A stretch of 64,000 nt of DNA, from the NCBI RefSeq assembly GCF_022539505.1, contig NC_061513.1:353939696-354003695 (forward strand), in the 5' to 3' direction. The translations under genes were made by a program, and so were the position numbers. The DNA comes from Lolium rigidum. Its lineage: Eukaryota > Streptophyta > Magnoliopsida > Poales > Poaceae. Below the pieces are notes generated by a model. That model did not search any database, was not told where the DNA came from, and saw only the letters and a list, made by a program, of their open reading frames with translations. Of this stretch, positions 21,018-31,800 are shown in pieces. The stretch's first letter is position 1; the number at the start of each line of letters is the position of its first letter.

Positions 21018-22629
21018 TTAAAAATCATTATAAGCCACTTCAAGAAAATTTGCGAGTAGTAGTACCTGTTCTGCGGGGATGTTATATTCAGCATCGAGTT
21101 GTTTCAGCAACGGTCCCAGAGCTCTCCTGAAGGCATGAGTTTTCCACATGGACCACCAGGTCTCAAAACCGTCGGTGGAAGAGGTGAAAGAGAGGTTGCT
21201 AGGGATTGGGATGGCTAGAGCATCAAAGAAAGAGTAACACCTCTGACCGGTGAGGATATCGGGCAAGTCAGCTCTGCTCTCTGTTAAGTGATGGAGGAAG
21301 AAATGGGGAGACACCTGCCCAAGACCAAACTGCCGGGCTGCTACGACCGGCTGATAGGACTCATAACTAGGTTTGATGATCCTGTTTGATGTGCTCATAC
21401 CAACTGGAGGGAAGCAGGGACGGATCATGGTGGAGTACAATTGCCGGGTGCTGGCGTCATCGGCAAAGCTGTCTAGCCTGAAGGAGACTGGGTTCTCGAA
21501 ACTCTCAGATTCCGTGTAAGGGAAGAAGAGAGGATTGTCCAGGCCTTGGAAGAAAATGCTGAACCATTTTGATGCTTCCTTGGGGATCAGTTTACTACCT
21601 GGAAGGCTGTACAAAGCTTGGCCGTAGCTAGTGCATCGGATTTGCTTCCCGTTGGCATCTGGAAAGGTGCGAGTGGCCAAAAGTGGGAAGTTTGGGATGT
21701 GGCTCTGGAAATATAGCTGAGCCCATAACTGAATAAACCACCAGGGACCTCCTGTTTTGACTGTCCTTTGAGAGTATAATTTGACGGACATTAGTTGGAG
21801 ATATCGATAGACCTCTCCAAGGAACAGTTTGCCGATGCCAAGCTGGGTGCCTCTGGCAAGTTCATAGGCCAAGGGAAGGTAATTCTTGGTTGGAGCCAGT
21901 GAAGGGCCACAGAATATTAAGTGTTCCAACCAGAAATTTAGGAAGGCCGTGTGTTCTTTCTCTCGTTACTGGGGCCTTTATTTTTCTTGTGGCGTCGAAG
22001 GTAAGCACCCCGGTTTGTGCACTCTGTTTTGGAAGAGAGCTTGAAAGGAACCCTTGGCAGCATAAAAGCGAGAGGGGTCGGGGGATGTAATGTCTAGGCC
22101 GGTGATCATCACCACATCTAGCGAGTTGGTGTCATGGGGCCGTGGCCAAACATGAAGCGATTCGAGCATCGGACCGAAGTAGCCGATGGTTTTTAGAAGG
22201 TTTTCGTGCTTCTCAAGGGGAGACAATGATAAAGACAGAGAATCGGCTATTCCTGTGGTTTCCCATGTGGATTGGTAAGTTTTGGATACTCTGCTATACC
22301 AAGAAACCCAATCTTCAGGAGGGTTAGGCCAGGCTCGTAAGCAGTCGGCCCAAGAAGTTAGATCTAAATCCTGGTTCACGAAGGGGATCCTACGAGCCTC
22401 GCAAGAAATCAAACGGGCAGGACCCTCGACAGTACGGGGGCCAAGACAAAGAGAGTTTGGAAGAGAAGGATGCGGCAACAGAATGTCTGAAACCTAAAAT
22501 TAATAATGGAATAAGGCATTAATTCAGATGTTTGCTATTAATTCCAACACTACGCTCGGATGGCGAGGGGCAGTTAAGGATTACCTTCAGGCCAGAGACC
22601 GTTGCGTTGGCGTTGGACGATTCCGCCAT
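21018..22629 (-). CDS. Antisense plant mobile domain (PMD, aminotransferase-like) gene in the second Tat element
   Basis: The gene starts at the minus-strand ATG at 22629 (MAESSNANATVSGLK). An intron with GT and AG ends fits 22487-22584. Exon 2 opens with LPHPSLPNSLCLGPR and runs through SWADCLRAWPNPPEDW and LLKTIGYFGPMLESLHVWP to MITGLDITSPDPS. After a one-base shift near 21945, on AACGAGAG, it continues FLNFWLEHLIFCGPS, LFLGEVYRYLQ and GGPWWFIQLWAQLYFQ, and ends in a helical tail at 21018. The paired segments (helical GI-type region, then FWL...LA.G..LG and WFIQLW) match the plant mobile domain, found in transposon proteins and in host silencing factors such as the MAIL/MAIN group. The role inside the element is unknown. 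It could be captured host sequence or an element-borne regulator. Confidence 0.65.
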
Positions 22630-22982
22630 CTGATTCGCTGACGGAAATGAATCCGCGCGGTTGAGGATCTGGGATTTGCGCCGCCGCGAGTTGAATCTGT
22701 TCGATGGGCAATTGGGGATCTGAGTTTGGTCCTTTAGATGAGGGTCACAGGTTACCGTTTGAATTTGGGACTGAGTTTGGCCTTGATGGCGTTTTATGGT
22801 AAAGACCGATGCGTTGCCATCGACTCTTTGTGCGTTGACCCACTTTGACAATCGAAAAAATTAGACATGGAGACATTCTTCATTGATTAAAAAGGGGATT
22901 TTACAGTAAGAGCCGATTGCTCTCAAAAGGAAGATCTACTGCCTAATGCACTACTACTAGCCCTATTCTGGTAGTCCCTAAT

Positions 22983-25154
22983 CTAGGGGCCGTCGCTGCC
23001 CTCATCGTCGCCGTCCGCGCCGCTGTCGGCGCTGCTACCGGCGACGTCTTCGTCGCTGCTGCTGAAGCCGCCGGCAGGGGCTTCTTCTTCGTCTTCTGAT
23101 GTCTACGGGAGCTTCTATTCTTGTAGACAGTGTTGGGCCTCCAAGAGCAGAGGTTTGTAGAATAGCAGCAAGTTTCCCTTAAGTGGATCACCCAAGGTTT
23201 ATCGATCTCGGGGAGGAAGAGGTCAAAGATATCCCTCTCATGCAACCCTGCAACCACAAAGCAAGAAGTCTCTTGTGTCCCCAACACACCTAATAGGTGC
23301 ACTAGTTCGGCGAAGAGATTGTGAAATACAGGTGGTATAAATAAGTATGAGCAGTAGCAACGGTGCCAGAAAAGTGCTTGGCGTGTAGTTGATGGTGGTG
23401 GTATTGCGGCGAGTAGTAACACGATAGAAAACAATAAACAAGCAGCGATAGCAGTATTTAGGAACAAGGCCTAGGGATTAGACTTTCACTAGTGGACACT
23501 CTCAACATTGATCACATAACAGAATAGATAAATGCATACTCTACACTCTTTTGTTAGGATTACACGAACCCTCAATGCCGGAGTTAACAAGCTCCACAAT
23601 TCAATGTTCATATTTAAATAACCTTAGAGTGCAAGAAAGATCAACACGACTAAACCAAGTACTAACACAGCATGCACACTGTCACCTTCACGCTATGTAG
23701 GAGGAATAGATCACATCAATACTATCATAGCAATAGTTAACTTCACAATCTACAAGAGATCATGATCATAGCATACGCCAAGTACTAACACGGATGCACA
23801 CACTCGTCACCATTACACCGTGCGGGAGGAATAAAACTACTTTAATAACATTGCTAGAGTAGCACATAGATAAATTGTGATACAAAACACATTGCAATCA
23901 TAAAGAGATATAAATAAGCACTTCACTACGCCATTCATAACGAGTGAGTAAGTATTCCGTGAAATATAGCCTAAGAGACCCACACGGTGCACACACCGTC
24001 ACCTTTACACACGTGGGACAAGGAGTCTCCGGAGATCACATAAGTAAAACTCACTTGACTAGCACAATGACATCTAGATTACAAGCATCATCATATGAAT
24101 CTCAATCATGTAAGGCAGCTCATGAGATTATTGTATTGAAGTACATAAGGGAGAGATTAACCACATAGCTACCGGTACAGCCCCGAGCCTCGATGGAGAA
24201 CTACTCCCTCCTCATGGGAGCAGCAGCGGTGATGAAGATGGCGGTGGAGATGGCAGCGGTGTCGATGGAGAAGCCTTCCGGGGGCACTTCCCCGCTCCGG
24301 AAGGGTGCCGGAACAGAGACTCCTGTCCCCCAGATCTTGGCTTCGCGATGGCGGCGGGTCTGGAAGGTTTCTGTGGGTTTCGTCCTTCCTCCTAGGGTTT
24401 TCGCGACGGAGGCTTTAAATAGGCGGAAGGGCAGCCTCGGAGGGGGCCTGGGGCCACCACACCATAGGGCGGCGCGGCCCCCCTCCGGCCGCGCCGGGGT
24501 GTGGTGTGGGGCCCCCGGGGCTTCCCTCCGGCGGCTCTCGGGTGTTCTGGATGGTTCCGGGAAAAATAGGAATCCGGGTCTTGATTTCGTCCGATTCCGA
24601 GAATATTTCCTTACTAGGATTTCGAAACCAAAAACAGCGAGAAAACAGGAACTGGCACTTTGGCATCTTGTTAATAGGTTAGTTCCAGAAAATGCACGAA
24701 TATGACATAAAGTGTGTATAAAACATGTAGATATCATCAATAATGTGGCATGGAACACAAGAAATTATCGATACGTCGAAGACGTATCATCTTCGTCGTC
24801 GTCGTCATCGTCCTCCGACCCGGCGCGGAAGCGCTTCATCGGCAGGTACTCGTCGGAGGAGGTTTCATCCTCCGCTTCGTCCTCCTCGTCGGAGGAGAGG
24901 TCCGCGCCCCAAGAGAAGGCGTCATCGTCGCTTTCCTCCTCCAATGCCCCGTCCACGAGGAAGTGGAGGTTATCCTCCCCGTCGGTCAAGGAGTCGTCAT
25001 CCTCTGACTCGACGGAGAAGTTCCAATCCCTCTCGTCCCACCACTCTGGGACGCGGGCCACATACGCCCTTATCGGGTCGTACTCCGGCATCGGCTCACT
25101 GGAGGAGGAGGACTGGAAAGAGAGACCCGAGGAGGCAGAGGAGGAGGAGTCCAT
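22983..25154 (-). pseudogene. Antisense acidic Ser-rich gene, split by a solo LTR
   Basis: A minus-strand ATG at 25154 starts MDSSSSASSGLSFQSSSSS, followed by PEYDPIRAYVARVPEWWDE and long Asp/Glu/Ser runs. The frame is open to 24790, where the solo LTR begins. On the far side of the LTR, from 23096, the same acidic text resumes in the same frame once one copy of the TCTTC target is removed (GGFSSSDEDVAGSSADSGAD), and stops at 22983. The undamaged protein would have about 160 residues with a very acidic C-terminal half. No domain is recognised. It may be an acidic, disordered protein. It lies just upstream of the PMD gene in the same orientation, so the two may once have been co-expressed. Confidence 0.7.
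23097..24789 (-). repeat. Sabrina-like Athila-lineage solo LTR nested in the second Tat element
   Basis: The target duplication TCTTC lies at 23092-23096 and 24790-24794. Read on the minus strand the LTR starts TGATACGTCTTCGACGTATC and ends ...CCCGTAGACATCA, 1693 bp in all. Its first 450 bases resemble the LTR at 45085, while its 3' part differs (AGGTGTGTTGGGGACACAAG type), as in wheat and barley Sabrina. No internal region remains, so it arose by LTR-LTR recombination. Open frames inside it are not genes. Confidence 0.9.
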
Positions 25155-25423
25155 GGCAGAGGAAGGGGGTTTTTTCGAGTGCTAATGCAGAGGAAGAGGA
25201 TGAGGAAGCGAACTGCTCGGATGAGTTTAAATAAAGGGGATATAGTGGAAGATGATTCAATGCTGTGGCGGTTTCGAGGATGCGGTGCCAAAACTCATCA
25301 AATCGTGCGATGCGGTGAAGTTGAGAAGGCAAGGCATCATGATGAAAGGGCACTGTAGCGGTTCTGCTCTGCAACGCATGACCCGATGAAGGAAAACAGA
25401 GTGGTTTTGGAATTATTATTGCC

Positions 25424-25440
25424 AAAACCAGGGGGGCATG
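25424..25440 (+). other. Polypurine tract of the second Tat element
   Basis: The tract AAAACCAGGGGGGCATG lies directly before the 3' LTR. It would prime plus-strand synthesis. Unlike the first Tat element, I see no extra copies of it upstream. Confidence 0.7.
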
Positions 25441-26608
25441 TGTTATCACCAAATTTTGGCTAAATCAGAAGATGGGCCGCGATTGAGATGGGCTTGGAAG
25501 ATATACACATGAAGTGTTTATGAAGCGGCCTCGTGCGAGAGTTTGGGCTAGATTGCCCGTGTATCTGTACATTATAGTAGATCGCATTTTAGTTTAGAAT
25601 TAAGAGATAGAGTTTGGTTCGTACACAGCTAGGTTTATTCCAAAGATAGAAAGTCCACGGACTATAAATATGTACCTAGGGTTATTGAGAAAGGAGGACG
25701 ATCACGTTCACAACAAACACAATCTAGGCGCATCGCCACCCCTTGTTTCGAGGGTTTCTTCCGGTAAGCATCATGTTGCCTAGATCGCATCTTGCGATCT
25801 AGGCGATATCGGTTTATTCGTTGTCCGGTGTTGCTCGTACTCGAAGCCTTGTTGATGGCGAGTAACACCGTTTATCATAGATGTTTTGGGGCTTACATCG
25901 ATGCTTTTTCGATATGTTTGCTTAGTTATGCTCGCCCCTCAATATCTAGCTGCCTTTACACCTATTTTGGGTGTAAGGGCAGCATCTTGCTTCATCTTTA
26001 TTTAGTAGATCTGATCTGTTATGGTTGTTCCTTGTTATTCAAGGTTTAGTTTGATATCTGCATGGTTAGGCCTTGCAAACGGGTTGAATGATCCAGTAGT
26101 GCGTAAGGTATGGTTTGCCGATCCAAGAAGGGATGTTCCGGGAATCGACTCCATGTTGGTTTTTAGGCCTCCTCGAGGACTAGTTTTCCGTTATCTTTCG
26201 TATCTGCCAGGCTCAACTACGTGTAGGACGTTCCGGTTATACGGTGAAAGCCCTAAACTGTCGTAGATTGATTTAACTTGGTATTGATAAAGCAGGATCC
26301 CCATGTTATCATAGATCTAATATGAACCATGGGTTAATCGGCTCTTTGAGCCGATTCACAGGGTAACCTGAGAGCCGATCGAGGCTCATTTAATGTTTAC
26401 GTGTCTGCCACGCAGGAAATTAATCGAAGCAATCCAACACCTTCCTGACCAGGTATAGGTCAGGTGGCACGTCCTTGCAACCGCCAGGACGTGTGCCGGA
26501 GCATTGCGGGCCGTCGCCCGAGGGACCAGGGCCTACCAGCAGTCCTGGGAGCCTCCCGGCTCTCCGTGTTGCTCGTCGCTGCTCGCCGGTGGGTTTTGGC
26601 AGGCAACA
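25441..26608 (+). repeat. 3' LTR, second Tat element
   Basis: 1168 bp, starting TGTTATCACC and ending GGCAACA before the target duplication CCTTC. It differs from the 5' copy at scattered sites, many on CAG/CTG motifs. Confidence 0.93.
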
Positions 26609-26705
26609 CCTTCATCTGCACAGTGTGCAGTTTGCGCACAACACGAGCATCATGCATCTTCTGCGCCTTCCTTGCCTTTGCAAGGGCTAGGGGCAACCTT
26701 TGATG
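26609..26705 (-). pseudogene. Myb/SANT-like gene, N-terminal side fragment
   Basis: The minus strand reads LAKARKAQKMHDARVVRKLH and then VQMK at the border of the Tat element. Once one CCTTC copy is removed this frame meets the GTMKWLP start of the Myb/SANT-like domain at 14683, so the two fragments are one gene that the retrotransposon entered. No clear start codon is seen. The region to the right (26706-27120) may hold its leader or first exon but I cannot define it. Confidence 0.5.
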
Positions 26706-28904
26706 CGATATTGTCCATAAGGCTTTTTACATAGCTCCGCGACATTGATCCTAGATTTTTTTTGCCGAGGCTGGTCAGAACTCTGACCCACCTCCACATT
26801 TTTCTCACCAAGTGAGCATGCGAATCATCGACAATGATGGGATCTATGCGTCCTCAAAGGGGACCAAAGCCTGACAAATCATCGCACAACGAGTCCTACA
26901 TTGACCACCCCACAATGTACAAACTAGATTAACCATGGTACAATCGACGTAAAACAAAATCATACAATACTACCATGCATGCATGGTACAATCTAGGCAA
27001 ACAATAAAAATAAACAAAACATACTCAAGGGCTCTAGGAGACATCGTTGAGGGTGGCTATGGGGAAACGGCCGAATGAAGCATTTTTCTTTGGCATGGCA
27101 ACGAAGCTGCTTTGACGCGTGTGTCAACCACAACGTGAAGTGTGAGTACAGTAAACCAATCAACCATTTTGAGACTTGCAATAACCTTGTTGGACTCCAT
27201 GTTGCCTACTAATCACACCCCTATGTGCGAGAAAACGTATGTTCACACAGCAACTAACACGGGATGCCCGGGCAAACAATTCAATGTTTTTTTAGCAAAA
27301 CACAGTACAGACGTAGATGCTCACGTATACGTGTAAACACTCATCCTTATGAACGCACGCACACCCTACCCCTATGATCACCTCTGAAAGATTGCGTGCA
27401 AGAAACTTCATTTGACGGGTCTTGAGATTGACGAAGTTACCACAGACACCTCGCTGTCGACAGGAACGTTGCCTCTTAATGAAGAATATTCGGGGACACC
27501 AAAATATTAAACTTAGGGTTTAAATTCTGCTGGAAAGCAGCTCTGCCCAGGCTTCAACCCAGAAATTTTGGGCAATGCCCCACGGGCACCTATTTTGGGC
27601 CTCACTTTGGGCCAGCCAACCACTGTGTGGGCTGTGCGCCTGTTCTAGGGAATAGGGACCGGTCATTTCACACAAAAAAAGCTGTAGGCATATACTTTTG
27701 TACCAGTTTCAGATTGCACAGTTTTAGACACTACTCTAGATAATAGAAACAACTTTCATTTCATATCAAAGAAAAAATTTCCAGTCGTTTAAAAGTTTAA
27801 ACAGTAAGCGTATACTTTTGTACCGAATTTAATAAATTATTTTTCAGACTTTTGTCGAATTCAGATTCCAATAAAACTTAGGACCTAAGTGTGGGATGCT
27901 TTTTTTGTGTGTGTGTGCTCTGGTTCACTTATGTGCATGGATTAACTTTGGATGGTAGATGTAGGGGCGAATGTTGTAGCGTGACATGATATAGGCATGT
28001 CACCTGATTTCAGTCCGGCATCCTTTCGGCCGGCGAGGTGGGGACCTCTGGCCCTCCAGCGTTCCGTGATGGCATCCAGCGATAGGGGCGAGTTTCCCTG
28101 GCAAGAAGCTGCATCAGGAGATGTGTAGACTGCGCGGGCGACAGCAGGCGCAGCTCGCGGCCGGAAGCGGAAGAGAGGGGTGGCGGCTCAGGAGTTATGA
28201 CGGCAGTGGCGGTAGAAGGAATTCGGCCGGCAGAGGCCCGACCCAGGGCCAACGGGGTGGCGTAATCTCTGCAGTTTGGATAAGCTTTTCTAGTCGAGCA
28301 TTAGAGTTTCATTACTGTCTAGTGTCTAGTACCTATGAACATTGAGCTTTTTGGTTTAAAAATCTCTTATTTAGTACCAATGAAAATTTCCATGTGCTAT
28401 TATGCTTCTTTATGTACTGTGCCCATTTTTATACATGAAAAATCTTGTTGAAGGTTTACTTTCCCTAGCTATATAACGTCTATGTTAGTAAATGTGTATG
28501 AGATTTTTCTTATCACACTTTGGCTTGTCCAGGCATTGGAAATTTTCTGGGTCCGCCTATGGCCACTGCCCCTTTCCTAACCACCCAACTACATTCGCAA
28601 ACAAATCAATGTGGAGACGAAACGCAAACGCTGTCGCTTATCGCCGCGTACGTACGTGCGTCCAACCACCACACATACATGCGTTCATAAATATCCGTTT
28701 GTGTCGTACGCAAAGTAGCTTGAACTCCTATATATGGTTGTAATTTGAGTTCGCGCGCGGAATGCTCTAAAAATGAGGCACGATGGATGGCAAGTTGGCA
28801 ACCCCACGTCAGGTCCCTCTTGCTTTCGAAAAGGCGGAGATAATGCCAGCAAAGTAGTTTGGCAGTGAACATCATATCTAGTGATACATGTTCCTAATCA
28901 GGAA
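26706..28904. other. Unassigned intergenic DNA
   Basis: No gene recognised. A GC-rich block at 28010-28260 is open on both strands (74-80 codons) without domain similarity. It could be a fragment of a captured exon. There is a short GT run at 27906-27918. The rest is mixed, with AT-rich parts around 27700-27900 and 28300-28480. Confidence 0.4.
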
Positions 28905-29020
28905 TACGCTCATCTTTTTCAAAATAAATATCGCAAATTTATCTAGATACAGATGGTCAACAATTAAAATGCGCCGTATCTACACAAGACTGCGATACTT
29001 ATTTTGAGATGGAGGAAATA
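28905..29020. repeat. Stowaway-type MITE, diverged
   Basis: TA flanks both ends. The left end contains CATCTTTTTCAAAATAAATA and the right end contains TACTTATTTTGAGATGGAGG, imperfect inverted copies of the Stowaway terminus variant CTCCATCTCAAAATAA. The element is 116 bp and non-coding. Confidence 0.75.
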
Positions 29021-29370
29021 AAATGTAAGGATCGTATGGATCTCGAGTTGATTCCATGAAAGTTCATCATCCTAAATAGGTGGGGATGCCCAACTTTACA
29101 ACTTCTCCTAGTCGGCCTGCTCAGAAAAATACAGTAGTAACACGTACATCTTGTAGGAACAACACAAATATCCAGGGATCTCATGTCAGACATGCAGAGC
29201 AGATTTACAGATCTGGTCGACCCGAGGGACCGCCGAGCGACGATGAGTGGTTCGTGTGTGTCTATTCGATCGGCTGTCGATCCTCCGGCCTCCCCATCGG
29301 CCCTTTTCACCCCGGCCCCCCGATTCGCGCCTTGCTCAAATATCTGTGGCGGTAACCATCACTCATGCAT
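29021..29370 (+). other. Former upstream promoter flank of the ATL gene
   Basis: This DNA was directly joined to the ATL promoter before the Copia element entered at TGCAT (29366-29370 and 34665-34669). It is GC-rich from 29200 on, with no recognised gene. Regulatory sites for the ATL gene may be stranded here, 5.3 kb from the gene. I could not identify specific ones. Confidence 0.5.
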
Positions 29371-29508
29371 TGTAGAGAAGGGTATTGGAGATTGCACAGC
29401 ACCAATAGGGTCGGCTGCTCGTATATATATAGGCGGACACATGTACAATTATAGGTACAACCCTGAGAAAACACGGGGACCTATATCTATACAATATGTT
29501 ACTCAACA
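29371..29508 (-). repeat. 3' LTR of the Copia element
   Basis: 138 bp. On the minus strand it begins TGTTGAGTAACATATTG and ends CTCTACA. A C-run at 29509-29514 next to it is the polypurine tract seen from the other strand. Confidence 0.93.
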
Positions 29509-31290
29509 CCCCCCGCAGTCGAAGGGTCGGCACCGACACACACGACCGGAGCGAAACTCGGGAAAAGTCGTGGATGGCAATCCCTTCGTCATGATATCGG
29601 CAAATTGCTGAGACGTCGGTACGTGAAGAACTCGAACGCGACCGAGGGCAACTTGCTCACGAACAAAGTGGATATCCAGCTCGATGTGCTTGGTGCGCCG
29701 ATGATGAACGGGGTTGGCGGAGAGGTAGACAGCCGACACGTTGTCGCAGAAAACCACCGTAGCCTTGTCAACAGGACAAGATAGCTCGGACAGAAGCTGA
29801 CCGAGCCATGTGCACTCAGCCACAGCGTTGGCCACGGCGCGGTACTCGGCCTCAGCACTGGAGCGGGACACGGTGGGCTGCCTCTTGGAGGACCAAGAAA
29901 CAAGCGACGAGTCGAGGTAGACACGAGAGCCGCCGGTGGAGCGGCGCGTATCCGGGCAACCCGCCCAGTCCGCGTCGAGTAGGCGACAAGGTCGGCCGAC
30001 GTCGAGGGCGAAGCATGCAATGTCAAGCCGTAGCCCATGGTACCGCGGACGTAGCGGAGAATCCGCTTCACCGCGGCCCAATGAGCATCCCGAGGAGCAT
30101 GCATATGCAAGCACACCTGCTGCACGGCGTACCGGAGCTCCGGTCGCGTCAGTGTCAAGTACCGAAGGGCACCGACGATGGAACGATAGAACGGCGCGTC
30201 GGACGCCGGCGACCCATCACCGGCGGAAAGCTTGGCCTTCGTGTCGACGGGAGTAGGCGCAGGGTTGCGGTTAAGCATCCCGGCACGCTCGAGAAGCTCG
30301 TGAGCATACTTCCGCTCGATGGAGGAAGAACCCGTCCGCACGTCGGACAACCTCGATGCCGAGGAAGTAGTGAAGCGGGCCAAGATCCTTCAACGCGAAC
30401 TCAGCGCGAAGGCGGTCGGTGAGCTGTCGAAGAAGACCAGCGGTGGAGGCCGTCAGAATGATGTCGTCGACGTACGTAGCAGGTATGCCATGTCGTTGCC
30501 GGTCCGGTAGACAAACAGGGACGCATCGGAACGCGTGGAGCGGAAGCCCAGCTCGATGCGGGAAGCCGGCGATGCGGCGGTACCGAGCGCGGGGCGCCCG
30601 CTTCGGTCCATACAGGGACCGAGAGAGCAAGCACACGTCATCGGGGCGCTCGGGGTCGACGAAGCCGGTGGGTTGCCGACAGTACACCCGTTCCTGCAGA
30701 TGGCCATGAAGGAAGGCGTTGGAGACGTCCATCCGATGCACGGGCCACGCACGAGACGCGGCGAGGTGCAGCATCGTGCGGATCGTGCCCGGTTTGACAA
30801 CCGGGGCAAACGTATCCGTGAAGTCGACGCCGCCGCGCTGCCTAAAGCCGCGCACCACCCAGGCGCGCCTTGTAGCGCTCGAGAGTACCGTCGGAGCCGA
30901 GCTTGTGCTTGAAGACCCATTTGCCGGAGATGACATTGGCGCGAGGGGCCGGGGAACGAGCTCCCAGGTCCTATTGCGCCGAAGCGCGTCGTACTCCTCC
31001 CGCATGGCGGCACGCCAATGCGGGTCGCGCAAGGCAGCGCGAGCCGAGGTGGGCACCGGCGAAGGAGCGGTCGCCGAGCCGGTGGGAGAGCCGGTCTGGC
31101 CGGCCCGATGACCGGACGAGCCGGGCGACGGTCCGGTCTGACCGGGCGCTTGGCCGGGTCGGCCGGTGGAGGGGACGCCGCCGTCGTGCGGCAATATGCC
31201 GTTGCCGCCGGCCCGGACGGCGCACGCGGTAGACGGAGAAGCCGCGCGAACATACCGGTCGGCGGGGTAGCGTGTAGACGGCCGCCGCAC
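29503..31290 (-). pseudogene. pol: Copia reverse transcriptase and RNase H, frame-broken
   Basis: The RT frame at 31290-30271 has WRAAMREEYDALRRNRTWEL, DVSNAFLHGHLQERVY and the catalytic YVDDIILTAS near 30445-30475, followed by LKDLGPLHYFLGIEV. RNase H is split between 30383-30020 (SIVGALRYLTLTRPELRYAV) and 30114-29503 (SAEAEYRAVANAVAECTWL, TKHIELDIHFVREQV, ADIMTKGLP). These are the normal Copia motifs in the normal order. The shift near 30030 and others within RT break the frame. GC-rich sequence makes small indel errors likely. Confidence 0.88.
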
Positions 31291-31800
31291 GCCTGCGCGC
31301 GGCGCGGGTGAGCATGGGCTCGGGAACCGCAGCGACGGGTGGCGAGGCGGACGGCGAAGAGGCGGCCGCCGCGGGCGACGGGGGCACCGGGGACGCCTCG
31401 GACGTCGCGGGCGATGGCGCCGCGGGCGAGGGCGCCGCAGCGACGGGGCGCCGCGGGCGAGGGCACCGCAGCGACGCGGGGCGACGCGGGCGAGGGCGCC
31501 GCAGGCGACGGGCGCGCGGGCGAGGGCGCCGCCGGCGACGCGGGCGCCGCGCGGCGAGGCGCCGGCCGGCGACGGGGCGACGGGCGCCGCGGGCGGTGCG
31601 GACGCCGAGGGTCCAGGCGGGAGGCCACCGCGGTCGGGCGTCGGCGCGCGGCCGCGAGGAGGGCCGGCGGGCGCCGGGGACGCCGAGAGACCGAGCGGGG
31701 CCGGCGCCGGGGGCCACCGCGGTCGGTCATCGGCGCGCGGCCGCGAGGAGGGCCGGCGGGCGCCGGGAGCGTCGTCGGAGGTGTCGCCATGAGTCCCCGC
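31050..31800. repeat. GC-rich low-complexity block in the Copia integrase-RT linker
   Basis: GCGACG, GCGGGCGAGGG and CCGGTC-type motifs repeat throughout. An 89-bp tandem duplication is clear: GGCCACCGCGGTCGG begins at 31623 and again at 31712, each followed by a GCGCGCGGCCGCGAGGAGG stretch. The block encodes a Pro/Ala/Arg-rich linker on the minus strand and leaves long meaningless open frames on the plus strand. Confidence 0.8.

Larger units (their letters stand above)
14684..26608 (+). mobile_element. Ty3/Gypsy Tat-lineage element with RT, dual RNase H, no integrase, two antisense genes
   Basis: Two LTRs of 1168 bp each begin TGTTATCACC and end GGCAGGCAACA. The 5-bp target duplication CCTTC is present at 14679-14683 and 26609-26613, so this is one clean insertion. 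The + strand holds gag, protease, RT, RNase H and a second RNase H, the last being a hallmark of the Tat lineage. Integrase is missing. The 3' half instead carries two minus-strand genes: a plant mobile domain gene (21018-22629) and an acidic Ser-rich gene (22983-25154). The second is split by a nested solo LTR. Without the nested LTR and its duplicated target the element is about 10.2 kb. Confidence 0.92.

Noticed and set aside
22943..23467. Minus-strand frame of 174 codons
   Set aside because: It runs through the border of the solo LTR and is the frame of LTR DNA plus the tail of the acidic gene, not a separate gene.
24712..25234. Ser-rich and Arg-rich plus-strand frames
   Set aside because: They mirror the GAC/GAG runs of the acidic minus-strand gene and cross into the solo LTR.
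28010..28345. GC-rich frames on both strands
   Set aside because: No family is recognised and both strands are open. Kept only as an unassigned block.
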